A DNA stretch of 54,438 nucleotides from Streptomyces caelestis (GTDB lineage Bacteria; Actinomycetota; Actinomycetes; Streptomycetales; Streptomycetaceae), in the NCBI RefSeq assembly GCF_001279005.1, contig NZ_LGCN01000219.1, forward strand, positions 1 to 54,438, written 5' to 3'. The position numbers were made by a program, and so were the translations under genes. This document shows positions 31,773 through 40,632 of the stretch, piece after piece (the first letter of the stretch is position 1; every line of letters begins with the position of its first letter). The notes beneath the pieces are model-generated. The model was not told the DNA's origin, did no database searches, and saw only the letters and a program-made list of their open reading frames with translations.

Positions 31773-32792
31773 TCAGTCCGTCTCCGGCGGCAGCGCCAGT
31801 ACCGCGACGACCGCCCGGTGGTCCGTGCCCGGCACGGTGTGCTCGCCGACGGAGACCCCCACCAGGCCGGAGCCGTGCAGGACGTGGTCCAGCGGGATCA
31901 GCGGCGGGACGAGAGCGTGGCCGACGGGCCAGGTGCGGGCCCATCCGTGGCCGAGTTCGGCATGGGTGTCCGTGAGGCCGGCCGCGAGCAGCTCCCGCAT
32001 CGGGGCGTGGTCGAGGGAAGCGTTGAAGTCGCCCAGGAACACGGTGTCCGGGCCGCTGCGCCGGGCCAGGGAGGCGAGGGCGGTCATGTCCCGTGTCCAA
32101 CGCTCCGGGTCGCCGAGCGGGTAGTAGGTGTGAACGGCCACGAACCGCACCCGGTGCCCGCCGACCGCGACCTCGGCGGTGGTCTGGGGCCAGGCGGTGT
32201 CGATGCGCGTCGTGCCGCCGTGGGACAGCGGATGCCGTGAGTAGAGCGAGGAGTCGTCCTCGGGGTGGAGCTCCCGGTACGGCATCAGCTCGCCCAGGCC
32301 CGCCGCGTCGAGTGCGTCGACCCCTGACGGGGGCATCTGCTCCACGGCCAGCACGTCGATCCGCTCGGCGCGGACCAGCTCCACCAGCGCGCGGGGATCG
32401 GCGCCGCCGGCGTTCACATTGACGGTGGCGACACGCAACTCGACCGATTCCGCGGGCACGTGCCGTCCCTCGGGGACGAACCGCGGGGCCAGCAGCGTCA
32501 CGTGGGCGACCACCACGACCGCGGCGACGGCCACGGCCCACCGGGACCGCAGGGCGGGGACGGCGGCGGTCACGCCCAGCACCAGCACACCGAGGACGGT
32601 CGCATAGGGAAAGAGCACCATGGGCATCGCGAGCGGCGTCCCCGCGTCGAGTCCCGTCAGCCGGACGACGAGCAGAGCGGCGGGTACGGCGAGCACGACG
32701 CCACAGCCCAGCAGCCCCCACGCCCGTCCGCGTCGGCCGGGTGTCCGCCGCCGGTCCGAGTCGTGCGGGGTGTCGGTGACCGTGCCCGTCAT
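31773..32792 (-). CDS. Membrane-anchored endonuclease/exonuclease/phosphatase family protein
   Basis: A 339-residue protein. Three hydrophobic segments (about 30-110) precede an EEP domain with the conserved elements VATVNVNAGG (Asn), IDVLAVEQMPPSG (Glu), YSRHPLS, VHTYYPLG (His), FLGDFNASLDH (D-x-N) and TDHRAVVAV (D-H). The catalytic domain is expected outside the membrane and may cleave phosphodiesters of lipids or nucleic acids. ATG 32792 has TGGGGA about five bases upstream; an in-frame ATG at 32828 is less likely. Confidence 0.88.
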   Translation of the reverse strand: MTGTVTDTPHDSDRRRTPGRRGRAWGLLGCGVVLAVPAALLVVRLTGLDAGTPLAMPMVLFPYATVLGVLVLGVTAAVPALRSRWAVAVAAVVVVAHVTLLAPRFVPEGRHVPAESVELRVATVNVNAGGADPRALVELVRAERIDVLAVEQMPPSGVDALDAAGLGELMPYRELHPEDDSSLYSRHPLSHGGTTRIDTAWPQTTAEVAVGGHRVRFVAVHTYYPLGDPERWTRDMTALASLARRSGPDTVFLGDFNASLDHAPMRELLAAGLTDTHAELGHGWARTWPVGHALVPPLIPLDHVLHGSGLVGVSVGEHTVPGTDHRAVVAVLALPPETD

Positions 32793-32908
32793 GCGTCCCC
32801 ACTCCGGAGTCGTGCCCGGCAAGATCACCGGTTCCCGCTACGGGGACGCCGGCACGGGCGCGCACGGTTCCGGTCGCGGACGGTCGGCCGAACCCGGCTG
32901 CCGGGGGC

Positions 32909-33100
32909 ATGAGTCACAGCAAGCACACACTCACCGTGACCCACAAGGACGCGGACACCGCCAACCGGTGGGTCAACGGGCAACTGAGCAGCGCGGACCA
33001 CTTCGCCGAAGCACGCAGGGGAGCAGCCTCGCGCGGCATCGCGGGCCGTCTGCTGTGCGCGGTGCGGGAAGCGTGCACGCGCCTGGTCCGACACTCGTGA
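32909..33100 (+). CDS. Small hypothetical protein, 63 residues
   Basis: ATG 32909 opens a 63-residue frame (MSHSKHTLTVTHKDADTANR, then a basic helix GIAGRLLCAVREACTRLVRH). It is divergent from the endonuclease-family gene and followed by a terminator-like hairpin. The ribosome site (GGGGG one base upstream) is poorly spaced, so the start is uncertain. No family is recognised. Confidence 0.4.
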   Translation: MSHSKHTLTVTHKDADTANRWVNGQLSSADHFAEARRGAASRGIAGRLLCAVREACTRLVRHS

Positions 33101-33115
33101 AGCCGCACCGGTAAG

Positions 33116-33147
33116 CCGGGCCCCGCCACCACCGAGGCGGGCCCCGG
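33116..33147. terminator. Hairpin between convergent genes
   Basis: CCGGGCCCCGCC / GGCGGGCCCCGG, 12-bp stem with one mismatch and an 8-base loop, 16 bases after the small plus-strand ORF and before the end of the Mrr-type gene. Confidence 0.5.
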
Positions 33148-33223
33148 CACGACCCCTCGGCGCCCCATCCTCAAGGGGACCCGGCACATGTGCCAGATCC
33201 CCCTCACCCTCGGGCCGCGCTCC

Positions 33224-33922
33224 TCAGCTCAGGGACGTGGGGCGGCGCGGGGGCGGCACCGCCCGCAGCAGCTCCCACAGCGGACGCGAGCCCGCCGCCC
33301 ACACGGCCAGGGTCCGCCGGTCCACGACGTGGAGCCGCTGCTCCTCGGCGAAGGTCACGGCCGGACCGGTCACCCGGCCGTTCGTCACGATCACCGCGAC
33401 GTCCGCCCCGTGCACCTGCCGGGCCGTTCCGTTGAGCACCTGCAGATCCGGCGTGCCCACCGCCGCCCCTCCGGCCCCGGCACGGCGGTGCTTGCACTGG
33501 ATCACCCAGCGCCGTCCGAACGGGTCCGTGGCCTTCACGTCCGCGCCCAGATCACCTCGCCCGCCGACCCGCCGGGCGTCCTGACAGCCGTCCCGGCGCA
33601 TCAGGTCGCGCACCGCGTCCTCGAACCGGGTGTGGTGCAGCGCGTCCAGCTGGGGCAGCCCGTACCGCAGACCCCGCGCCCGTACGGCCTCCCACCGCGC
33701 CTGCTGCCGCCGGTGGTGGAACCGGCCGGCCCCCACCAGCACGGCGACCACCAGGAGCACGACGAGCACCCACCAGTGCGCCGCCAGCCACTTGACCACC
33801 GTCACCGCCAGGACGACGACAGCGGTCGCCGTCACGGCGAAGGCGATCAGCCGCGCGTCCCCGTCCTGTTTCCCGCCGGGCCGCCGCCCACGCCGCCGTA
33901 CCGGCGGGCGCCGCCGGGTCAC
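33224..33922 (-). CDS. Mrr-type restriction endonuclease with membrane anchor
   Basis: About 232 residues. Two hydrophobic segments (LIAFAVTATAVVVLAVTVVK, WWVLVVLLVVAVLVGAG) precede a PD-(D/E)XK nuclease domain of the Mrr_cat type: FEDAVRDLMRRDGCQDARRV, GRGDLGADVKATDPFG (D), RRWVIQCKHR (Q-x-K), DLQVLNGTARQVHGAD, ALVTN-like VAVIVTNGRV and VVDRRTLAVWAAG. The nuclease core is complete. It may restrict foreign DNA. GTG 33922 is a best guess; the ribosome site is ambiguous. A decayed copy of its 3' end lies at 42386-42480. Confidence 0.82.
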   Translation of the reverse strand: MTRRRPPVRRRGRRPGGKQDGDARLIAFAVTATAVVVLAVTVVKWLAAHWWVLVVLLVVAVLVGAGRFHHRRQQARWEAVRARGLRYGLPQLDALHHTRFEDAVRDLMRRDGCQDARRVGGRGDLGADVKATDPFGRRWVIQCKHRRAGAGGAAVGTPDLQVLNGTARQVHGADVAVIVTNGRVTGPAVTFAEEQRLHVVDRRTLAVWAAGSRPLWELLRAVPPPRRPTSLS

Positions 33923-34482
33923 CGCTCCCACCGGATCGGGCACGACACCGTGGGCCGCGGCCGCGGGACCCCCTCGCCCGCCCCGGAGGCATCCCCGTCG
34001 CCCGGCGCGACGCCGGCCGACGCCACCCCACCGAGGATCGTCACCTCCCGTCGCGCCCCCGGAGCCCACCGCGTACGCCCACGCACCGGTGTCCCGCCGG
34101 AGCGCGCGTACGAACGAATCCACGGCATGCGAACCTCCCCCTCGGCACGACTCCCCGTACGACCGCTCATGATGACAGGGGCCACTGACAACCGGTCGTC
34201 CAGCCGTCACTCGTCGTGATCAGGGAAGGGGGGCGGGCGATGGCCGGTCAGTGGGGTCGGCGGGTGTTGAGACGGGCGGCCCGGCGCGTCGGGCATCGAG
34301 GCCCGGAGCCGCTCGGAACGTCGCCGGGAACGCGGTGTGAGGCGATGACGCCGGCTCGTGGTCCTCGGAGACCGCGTGCTCACCCTGACGCCGTTGCGGC
34401 GGCGCGACACAACTGCCCTTCCGGCCTTCGCGGTTATAGTTCCAGGCAGCGTCGCGTGCCGGTGGCGGACGAATCGTCAGGC

Positions 34483-35283
34483 ATGGAGGCGTCGTATCGA
34501 AAGGTGGCTACGGCCATTCCCACCCCGATTTCACAGAAGATCACGCTTTACCCCGCCGAGAACCGGTTCTCCGGCCCCCGACCCGCCGCCCTCGTCCTGC
34601 CCGGCGGCGGCTTCCGGGAACTTCCACCGCACGAGGGCGAAGGCTACGCGCGGTGGCTGTCCGGCCTCGGCATCCACGCCTTCGTCCTGTCCTACCGGCT
34701 GCTGCCGGACCGGTTCCCGGCCCCGCTCGAAGACGCCCGGGCCGCGTTGGACCACATCCGCAACGGCGACCACGGCCTCGACGTCGGCCGGGTCGGCGTC
34801 ATCGGATCAAGCGCGGGCGGCCAACTCGCCGGCCTGCTCATGACCGGCCGGGTCCTGTCCATCGAGGAGGGCGTCACCGACCCGCCCCGACCGGACTTCG
34901 CGATCCTGGCCTACGCGCTGGCCGACCTCGACCTGCTGCCGCCGCCGGTGGTCGAGAACCTGCTCGGTGACCTGCTGCCCATCAAGGACGAGCTGTCCCC
35001 GGCCAGGCACGTGGACGCGTCGGTGTGCCCGACCTTCGTATGGGCCACCGCTCAGGACCCGCCGGGCCTGCCCAACGCCCTGGAATGGACCCGGGCGCTG
35101 GCGGCGGCCGCGGTACCGGTGGAGCTGCACGTCTACCCGGGCGGCAGCCACGGTATCGGCCTGGCCGACGGCGTGGAATACGGCGGCGAGTCGCACAAGT
35201 TCATCGCGCGCGAGCCGCACACCGCGTCCTGGACGACCGCGTGCGCGGCCTGGCTGCGACGGGAGGGCGTTCTTGCCGACTGA
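34483..35283 (+). CDS. Alpha/beta hydrolase, BD-FAE/esterase-lipase type
   Basis: A 266-residue hydrolase: AALVLPGGGFRELPPHEGEG (oxyanion hole region H/P-G-G-G), AFVLSYRLLP, GVIGSSAGGQLAGLL (nucleophile Ser in GSSAG), and SHGIGLADG (catalytic His). This matches acetyl-xylan-esterase/arylformamidase-like enzymes. ATG 34483 has only a weak ribosome site; TATAGT at 34435-34440 is a plausible -10. Its end overlaps the hemerythrin start by 11 bases. Confidence 0.85.
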   Translation: MEASYRKVATAIPTPISQKITLYPAENRFSGPRPAALVLPGGGFRELPPHEGEGYARWLSGLGIHAFVLSYRLLPDRFPAPLEDARAALDHIRNGDHGLDVGRVGVIGSSAGGQLAGLLMTGRVLSIEEGVTDPPRPDFAILAYALADLDLLPPPVVENLLGDLLPIKDELSPARHVDASVCPTFVWATAQDPPGLPNALEWTRALAAAAVPVELHVYPGGSHGIGLADGVEYGGESHKFIAREPHTASWTTACAAWLRREGVLAD

Positions 35284-35734
35284 CCGCGTCACCGCCTGGG
35301 GCGTGGAACTGCGGCGGGTGCACGGCAAGCTGCGCGATGCGCTGGCGCTGGCGCGGGCGGGACTGGACGGCGGCGACCCCTCCGACGCCGCCACCGACCT
35401 GCTGTTGTTCTGCCACGGGTTCTGCGCTGCCCTGTCCGGCCACCATCGCGCCGAGGACGGTTCGCTGTTCCCCGAACTGGTACGGGCACGACCTGACCTG
35501 GCGCCGGTGGTCGCGAAGCTGACTCAGGACCACAACATGATCGAGCACCTCATCGGCGGATTGCGGAAGGCGGTGGCCGACTCGACCGACCCGGAGGTGG
35601 CACACCGTCACCTGGACGGGATCGAGGCGGTCATGGAGACGCACTTCACGTACGAGGAGAAGCAACTGGGAGCGGTGCTGGACGGCCTGGACGCCGACTT
35701 CGACCGCACCGAGATCTTCGGCCCGCTGAGCTGA
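35273..35734 (+). CDS. Hemerythrin domain protein
   Basis: A 153-residue four-helix protein with the di-iron ligand set: His in RRVHGKL, FCHGFCAALSGHHRAEDGSL (H...HH-x-x-E), LTQDHNMIEHLI (H) and METHFTYEEKQL (H-x-x-x-E). It may bind oxygen, NO or iron. TTG 35273 has GGGAGGG about five bases upstream and overlaps the hydrolase stop by 11 bases, so the two are coupled. A strong terminator follows. Confidence 0.9.
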   Translation: MPTDRVTAWGVELRRVHGKLRDALALARAGLDGGDPSDAATDLLLFCHGFCAALSGHHRAEDGSLFPELVRARPDLAPVVAKLTQDHNMIEHLIGGLRKAVADSTDPEVAHRHLDGIEAVMETHFTYEEKQLGAVLDGLDADFDRTEIFGPLS

Positions 35735-35741
35735 GCCGCGT

Positions 35742-35775
35742 CCCGTTCGCGCCGCCCGCCGACGGCGCGAACGGG
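35742..35775 (+). terminator. Terminator after the hydrolase-hemerythrin pair
   Basis: Perfect 13-bp stem CCCGTTCGCGCCG / CGGCGCGAACGGG with an 8-base loop, starting 8 bases after the hemerythrin stop. Confidence 0.85.
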
Positions 35776-36419
35776 AATCCCCCCCGGGTTCGAGTGGAAC
35801 CGCCACCGCCTCGCCCGGATTCCGAACCGCGACCGGCCCCCCGCCACACGAACCGAAGGGCGCGAGGTGGTGCGCGGCTTGCCCGCCGGACGGCTCACCA
35901 CCGGTCTCCGCCTCCTCGCGGCCGAGTACGCCCGGTTCCCGGGTGGACCGCAGAGTCGTCGGTGTCGGGCAGAGGGACGTACGGGGATGTCCTCATACGA
36001 TCCCGGGCCGCCGGTCCGCCGCTGCGGGGGAGGAGGCAAGATCGTCCCATGACACGTAGAGCGCTGGGCATGGGGCCGACCACGAACGAGTCGGCCGCGG
36101 GGACGACGGGGGAGAGGCTGCTGCCCGTGGAGCGGTTGCTCGGCTCGCAGGGAGCCAGGGCGGCATCCGAGAGTGGGCAACAGGCGCCGGAGGGGGGACG
36201 GCAGTCAGGCCGACGAACGCTGCGCCTTGCGCCCGAGGAAGCGGACGGCACCCCGGACACGGCTGTGTGAGAGCCACGGCGTCCGTCCGGGAGGACGGCT
36301 CTGTCCGCGGAAGTGAGCAGCGCTTCGGAGGGCGTGCGACGACTGGCCGGTGATCCACACACGCACGGGTTCCAGCAGCCCGGAACAGGCTCGACGGGCC
36401 GCTCGCGTGGCCCCGGGGC
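35776..36419. other. Gene-poor stretch
   Basis: About 640 bases between the terminator and the methyltransferase stop. Open frames exist on both strands but none has a convincing start, family resemblance or consistent amino-acid character. A plus-strand frame from ATG 36050 (MTRRALGMGPTTNESAAGTT...) is the best candidate and remains unsupported. Confidence 0.5.
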
Positions 36420-37076
36420 TCAGTCCCGGCGCCACACCAGCGTGTAGCGCCAGAACAGTCGGCGGCGCAGTCGTGCACCGGGCAGGACGCGTCGGGTCTC
36501 CCGGACGATCTCGGAAAAGCTCATGGTCGCCGGACGGACCGGCGCCGTCGTCGAGGCCGGTGGGGGCGCCGTGCGGCCCTTGTTCCTGATCCAGCCCGTG
36601 GCGGCGTTCAGCGGAAGGGCGGCGGCACCGAGCAGGTGGTCGCCGGGGGTCCGCGCACGCCAGAGACCGACGACCACCAACGTCCCGCCGGGCGTCAGGC
36701 GCCGGCGGAAGTGGGCGAGGGCGTCGGTGAACGGCAGGTGGTGAAGGACGGCGACGCAGGTGATGACGTCGTAGGAAGCAGCGGGGACCCCGGTGAGCGC
36801 GTCCGCGGCGATGAAGGTCACCGGAGCGTCCGGAGAGGTCAGTTCCCGCGCCCGGGCGACGATCGCCGGATCGGAGTCGACCGCGTCCACCGCCGTGGCG
36901 CGCGTGGCCAGGAGCCTGGCCAGGTCGCCGGTTCCGGAGCCGACGTCCAGGGCCGTGCGGAAGCCTCCGGGGAGCTGCCGCATGATCCACCGGTGGTAGT
37001 GGGCGTTGTGGTCCCAGGGGTGGGCGGCGTTGAACCGGTCGAGGGCGTGCAGGAAGCGGTGCGGCAGTGTCGTCAT
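36420..37076 (-). CDS. SAM-dependent class I methyltransferase
   Basis: A 218-residue enzyme with a Rossmann-fold methyltransferase core: motif I TALDVGSGTGDLARLL, motif II-like AVDSDPAIVARARE, FIAADALTGVP, and DVITCVAVLHHLPFTDALAH (motif IV) followed by LTPGGTLVVVGLW. The long C-terminal helical region (NAATGWIRNKGRT) is typical of small-molecule methyltransferases. ATG 37076 has GGGAGG upstream, better placed than for ATG 37109. Substrate unknown. Confidence 0.9.
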   Translation of the reverse strand: MTTLPHRFLHALDRFNAAHPWDHNAHYHRWIMRQLPGGFRTALDVGSGTGDLARLLATRATAVDAVDSDPAIVARARELTSPDAPVTFIAADALTGVPAASYDVITCVAVLHHLPFTDALAHFRRRLTPGGTLVVVGLWRARTPGDHLLGAAALPLNAATGWIRNKGRTAPPPASTTAPVRPATMSFSEIVRETRRVLPGARLRRRLFWRYTLVWRRD

Positions 37077-37181
37077 GTCATGAGTCCCTCCCAGTAATCC
37101 TGTCTCCACGGCCAGCTCGGCAGCGTCCGCGGCCGCCTCTCCCCGGTCCGACCGGGAACGGGACCGGGAACAGGAACGGGG

Positions 37182-37265
37182 TCAACGGCGCTTGTCCGCA
37201 CCGCACTTCTTGCATATCGCCATGGGCATCAGGTTGGTGTCGAAGTGCTGTCCGTTCTCCCGCAC
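37182..37265 (-). CDS. 27-residue ORF with a CxxC pair
   Basis: GTG 37265, five bases after the stop of the gene at 37270-37689, encodes RENGQHFDTNLMPMAICKKC then GADKRR. The C-x-x-C and basic tail could form half of a zinc knuckle. GGAAG lies upstream. It may be a real coupled small protein or a leftover open frame. Confidence 0.3.
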   Translation of the reverse strand: MRENGQHFDTNLMPMAICKKCGADKRR

Positions 37266-37269
37266 GGAG

Positions 37270-37689
37270 TCACTTCCGCTCGTCGTACCGCTTGACGGCG
37301 GTGAGGAAGACATCCACCAGTTCGTCGGGCATGGAGTACCCCTTGACCTTTCCGAAGCCGGGGCCCTGTGCCTGGATCGGGGGCTGCATCCCGGCCGGCC
37401 ACCAGCCCTCGCGGACTCCGCGTTCCAGGACGCGCTTGAGGGCGCCGCTGTGGCCGCGGAGGCTGCCGCCGTCGGTGCGGAGGTCGTCGTCGTCGACGAA
37501 ACCGTCGTGGTCGGCGGCCATGCGGACGATGTGGCGTGCTCGTGCGGGCAGGGTCCGGTAGTACTGCAGGGCGCGTTCGACGGTCCACGTGGCGTCGACG
37601 TCGACGTGGGCGGCGTGCTTCTCGAGGAGTGCGAGGAGCTGGTCCCGGAAGTCGTCGGTGGGATCGTCGATCGTGACGGTGATGCGCAA
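37270..37689 (-). CDS. Hypothetical protein, 139 residues
   Basis: Starts with TTG at 37689 (RITVTIDDPTDDFRDQLLAL after the initiator), with GGAGAG three to four bases upstream. The sequence is helical and aromatic, with DHDGFVDDDDLR and GHSGALKRVLERGVREGWWP, the latter resembling a winged-helix-like segment. No family is recognised. It diverges from the tyrosine recombinase gene at 37876 and could regulate or accompany it. Confidence 0.65.
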   Translation of the reverse strand: MRITVTIDDPTDDFRDQLLALLEKHAAHVDVDATWTVERALQYYRTLPARARHIVRMAADHDGFVDDDDLRTDGGSLRGHSGALKRVLERGVREGWWPAGMQPPIQAQGPGFGKVKGYSMPDELVDVFLTAVKRYDERK

Positions 37690-37821
37690 GATCTCTCCGT
37701 ACCAATAGACGTGGATGTGACGAGGACGGTAGCAGTTTCGTGCGGGTGGCGACCGCGCGCGGTGGGGCCGCCGTGCGTCTGGGGCGTCGTCAGGCCTCCA
37801 GGAGCGCCTCGGATGGTTACC

Positions 37822-37851
37822 TCAAGTAGCCCCGTATAATTTCCGTTATAC
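37822..37851. promoter_or_regulatory. Inverted repeats before the recombinase gene
   Basis: GTATAA-TTTCCG-TTATAC at 37834-37851 is a perfect AT-rich inverted repeat 25 bases before the recombinase start. Immediately before it, TCAAGTAGC (37822-37830) is the inverse of GCTACTTGA at 39043-39051, which contains the recombinase stop codon. Confidence 0.5.
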
Positions 37852-37875
37852 AAGGCTATCCTGACGGAGGGGCAC

Positions 37876-39051
37876 GTGGCCGACTCCAGCGCCGTGGAAG
37901 TGGTCGACGCCGAACTGGTCGACCGGGACGAGGCGCGGGCGCTCCCCGTCCCGGCGGAGGCGCCGGCGCCCCGGCCGCTCGTCGACCGGCACACCCTGCT
38001 CCGGCCGAACGCCCCGATCCCGACGACGGCCGACCAACCGGTCTACACCGAAGCCGACTTCCGGATCTCGCAGGAGACGGCCGGCCTGATCGACGGGGCG
38101 CCGCCCGCCAACACCTCCCGCACGTACGGCTCGGCCCTCGGACAGTTCACGACCTGGTGCGCGCAGAACGGACGGGTGCCGATGCCGTGCACCACGGCGA
38201 CCTTCGTGGAGTACGTCGGGCACCTGGTGCAACGCGACCTGGCACCCCCGTCCGTCCAGGTCCACATGTCGGCGATCCGCTCCGCCCACCCCGACGGACA
38301 GCAGCCCGGCACGAAGGAGGCCCGGCAGATCCTCCGCAAGCACGCCCGGGACTGGGCCCGGCGCCGCGCGCCCAGGAAGGCGCCGCCGATCCGTACCGCG
38401 GCCCTGTCCGCCATGGTGGCCACCTGCACCGCGACCGACGACCGCGCACGGCCGAAGGCCCTGCGGGACGCCGCGCTGCTCACCCTCGGGTGGGGGATGC
38501 TGTCCCGCCGCAGCGAGCTGGCGAACCTCCTGATCGAGCACCTGGTCGTGGAGGACGACGGCGTGACCGTGCGCGTGGCGTTCTCCAAGACCGACCAGGC
38601 CGCCCACGGCGAGGACACGTTCGTACCGGCCGACCCGGACGACCCGTCCCTCTGCCCCGTCGTCCGCGTGCGCGCGTGGCTGGAGGAGCTGCGCCGCCAC
38701 GGCATCACCTCCGGCCCCCTGTTCCGGCACATCACCCGCGGCGGCACCATCCGCCCTCGCTCCGGGCCGCGCGGCGACTTCCTCAGCCCCGACGCGGTCG
38801 GGAACATAGTCAAGACCCGCGCCCGGCTCGCCGGGGTCAAGGCTCCCGGCGGTCGCGCGGTGACCGCGCACGGCCTGCGCCGGGGCCCGGCGCAGGAGAT
38901 CTCCGAAGCGGGAGGGGACCCGACCGCACAGGGCCGGTGGAAGCCCGGTTCCCCCACGGTCCGCAAGCACTACATCGAGCCGGCCCGGGGCAAGACGGAC
39001 AACCCGCTGCATGCCGTCCGGGTCAAGTCACGCGTACAGAAAGCTACTTGA
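37876..39051 (+). CDS. Tyrosine recombinase/integrase
   Basis: A 391-residue recombinase. The N-terminal SAM-like arm-binding domain includes NTSRTYGSALGQFTTWCAQNG. The catalytic domain has WGMLSRRSELANLLIEHLV (Arg), FSKTDQAAHGED, TAHGLRRGPAQEISEAGG (H-x-x-R) and RKHYIEPA (nucleophilic Tyr). GTG 37876 follows GGAGGGG. No excisionase is adjacent. Such stand-alone recombinases are common on Streptomyces plasmids and may resolve multimers or integrate cassettes. Confidence 0.88.
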   Translation: MADSSAVEVVDAELVDRDEARALPVPAEAPAPRPLVDRHTLLRPNAPIPTTADQPVYTEADFRISQETAGLIDGAPPANTSRTYGSALGQFTTWCAQNGRVPMPCTTATFVEYVGHLVQRDLAPPSVQVHMSAIRSAHPDGQQPGTKEARQILRKHARDWARRRAPRKAPPIRTAALSAMVATCTATDDRARPKALRDAALLTLGWGMLSRRSELANLLIEHLVVEDDGVTVRVAFSKTDQAAHGEDTFVPADPDDPSLCPVVRVRAWLEELRRHGITSGPLFRHITRGGTIRPRSGPRGDFLSPDAVGNIVKTRARLAGVKAPGGRAVTAHGLRRGPAQEISEAGGDPTAQGRWKPGSPTVRKHYIEPARGKTDNPLHAVRVKSRVQKAT

Positions 39052-39195
39052 CCAGCCATCATTCTGAGCATCACATGACGATCGGTCGAGGAAGGATCAT
39101 GGTGACGTGCCCGGTGTCCGGCGGGGCATCGCCTGCGCAACGCGGTCCTCGTGCCCGTCGCCACCGGACCTGCTCGACCGCGTCGGCGGTGTGAT

Positions 39196-39837
39196 CTACG
39201 AATGGATCTCCCATGCGACGCACGTCCTGCCCGAAGCATGCTCGAAGGTGGCCGGCCAGTAGTACATGAACGGGTTGCCCGATTCCAGAGCGTCCGTCAC
39301 GGCGCGGACGAACTCGGTCAGGCTCGAGCCCCACAGGGTGCCGTCCAGATCGCCGGAGCCGATGCCCATCTCGTACACGTGCCCGTACGTGGGGCCGGGC
39401 CGGTGATCGACGAACGCGACACCTCCGTCGTTGGGCAGCGCGAACGGCACACAGAGATGCAGATGACCGGCGAGGTCCTCCTCGTCCCACAGCTCGGCCT
39501 CGGTGTTGTCCTCACCGACTTCCACAAGGATTTCGTGCATCGACGCGATCTCAGAGGTCGTGCTGAGCCGATGGCCCAGCGGCAGGATGCTGCCGGCCGG
39601 GAAGACTCCCGGCCCGGGTCCGCTGCTCGACTCCGGCTCGACGACACCGTTGCGCCGCTCCAGCAGCCTCCTGAGCTCGGGGTGAAGGGCGAAGCCCAGT
39701 TGCATCTCCAGCTCGGAGATCTCGGCAGCGGTTGCCGGTGGTCGAAGTGCGGCGTGATCCGCCGGCGAATGGGCGGCCAGCCACGACTCGAACCGGGTCC
39801 ATGCCTGATCGAACAGGATGACGTTCGTTGCTGTCAT
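39196..39837 (-). CDS. SMI1/KNR4 (SUKH) family protein
   Basis: A 213-residue protein with the SUKH-superfamily pattern: PPATAAEISELEMQLGFALH (family 'I-x-x-x-E-x-x-L-G-x-x-L-P' motif), ELRRLLERRNGV, LPLGHRLSTTSEIASMHE and VPFALPNDGGVAFVDHRPG. Members often are immunity proteins against polymorphic toxins, but no toxin gene is adjacent. The ATG at 39837 is the only sensible start. Confidence 0.85.
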   Translation of the reverse strand: MTATNVILFDQAWTRFESWLAAHSPADHAALRPPATAAEISELEMQLGFALHPELRRLLERRNGVVEPESSSGPGPGVFPAGSILPLGHRLSTTSEIASMHEILVEVGEDNTEAELWDEEDLAGHLHLCVPFALPNDGGVAFVDHRPGPTYGHVYEMGIGSGDLDGTLWGSSLTEFVRAVTDALESGNPFMYYWPATFEHASGRTCVAWEIHS

Positions 39838-39915
39838 GGGCAGACGATAGACGGCGGCTCTGACAGGACCGCCGTCCTCGCAGGGGCGTCTGCCGACGAG
39901 GGGACGTGGGCGTTG

Positions 39916-40563
39916 CTATGTCGTTTCGCCGACGTCCGTGACCATGCGGACGAGGGTGTCGACGAGTTCGTCGGCGGTGGTGTGCCACTTGTCCGTGTCG
40001 AGGTGGCCGCTGAGCTCCATGCCCGCGATGCCGTGGGCGCTGGTCAGCAGCAGGGCGCCGTAATGCCGTGCGTTCCGCTCTCCCGCGAGGGCGGCGACGA
40101 TGTCCAGGAACTCGTCCTGAAAGCGTTCGGCCGCGCGGTCGGCCACGGCCGGGTCGCCTTCCGGCCCGCATAGCTGACGCCGGATGCGATCCATCCCGTC
40201 ACCGAGTTGCCCAGGAAGGTTCGCACGCCGCCTGAACAACACCTGGTACAGGTGTGGCTGGTTCCGGCCGACATCGATGAGGGCGCGGAGAGCGCCGCGC
40301 AGCTTCTCGGAGGCAGACAGGGACGGGTCGGTTCGAAGGGCGTGCACCTGGTCGCCGATCCGTTCCCAGCTTTCGGCCGCGACGGCGGTCAGCAGGCTGT
40401 CCTTGCCCGTGAAGTGCCGGTACGGCGCTCCCCGGGTCACGCCTGCCCGCGCGCCCACCTCGCGCAAGGTGACCGCTTCGGGGCCGCCGAGGTCGAGGAG
40501 CTCGGCGGCCGCGTCGAGCAGAGCGCGGCGGGTGGCGGCGGCGGACTCGGCACGGGTGGTCAT
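39916..40563 (-). CDS. TetR/AcrR family repressor
   Basis: A 215-residue regulator beginning MTTRAESAAATRRALLDAAA with HTH VTLREVGARAGVTRGAPYRHF. The C-terminal ligand domain (HLYQVLFRRRANLPGQLGDG onward) is typical of the TetR_C WHG group. An in-frame ATG 12 bases upstream (40575) is possible. It diverges from the SDR at 40615 over a 51-base gap carrying two TGAC-N3-GTCA operators. Confidence 0.9.
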   Translation of the reverse strand: MTTRAESAAATRRALLDAAAELLDLGGPEAVTLREVGARAGVTRGAPYRHFTGKDSLLTAVAAESWERIGDQVHALRTDPSLSASEKLRGALRALIDVGRNQPHLYQVLFRRRANLPGQLGDGMDRIRRQLCGPEGDPAVADRAAERFQDEFLDIVAALAGERNARHYGALLLTSAHGIAGMELSGHLDTDKWHTTADELVDTLVRMVTDVGETT

Positions 40564-40580
40564 GACCTCCATCATACAGT

Positions 40581-40632
40581 TGACAGCGTCATCTGAACCG
40601 GTACCGTAGTCAAGGTGACAACGTCATCTGAA
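40581..40632. promoter_or_regulatory. Paired operators between tetR and SDR
   Basis: Two direct 17-bp repeats, TGACAGCGTCATCTGAA (40581-40597) and TGACAACGTCATCTGAA (40616-40632), 35 bases apart; each holds the palindrome TGAC-N3-GTCA. The second covers the first codons of the SDR gene. Confidence 0.75.

Noticed and set aside
35785..35800. GGGTTCGAG string resembling a T-loop
   Set aside because: No stem pairing, acceptor strand or tRNA body around it.
36205..36990. Minus-strand open frame overlapping the methyltransferase
   Set aside because: Arg/Pro-rich shadow of the methyltransferase in another frame.
39052..39195. Possible short gene between the recombinase and the SMI1/KNR4 gene
   Set aside because: Short fragments in several frames only; no start with ribosome site.
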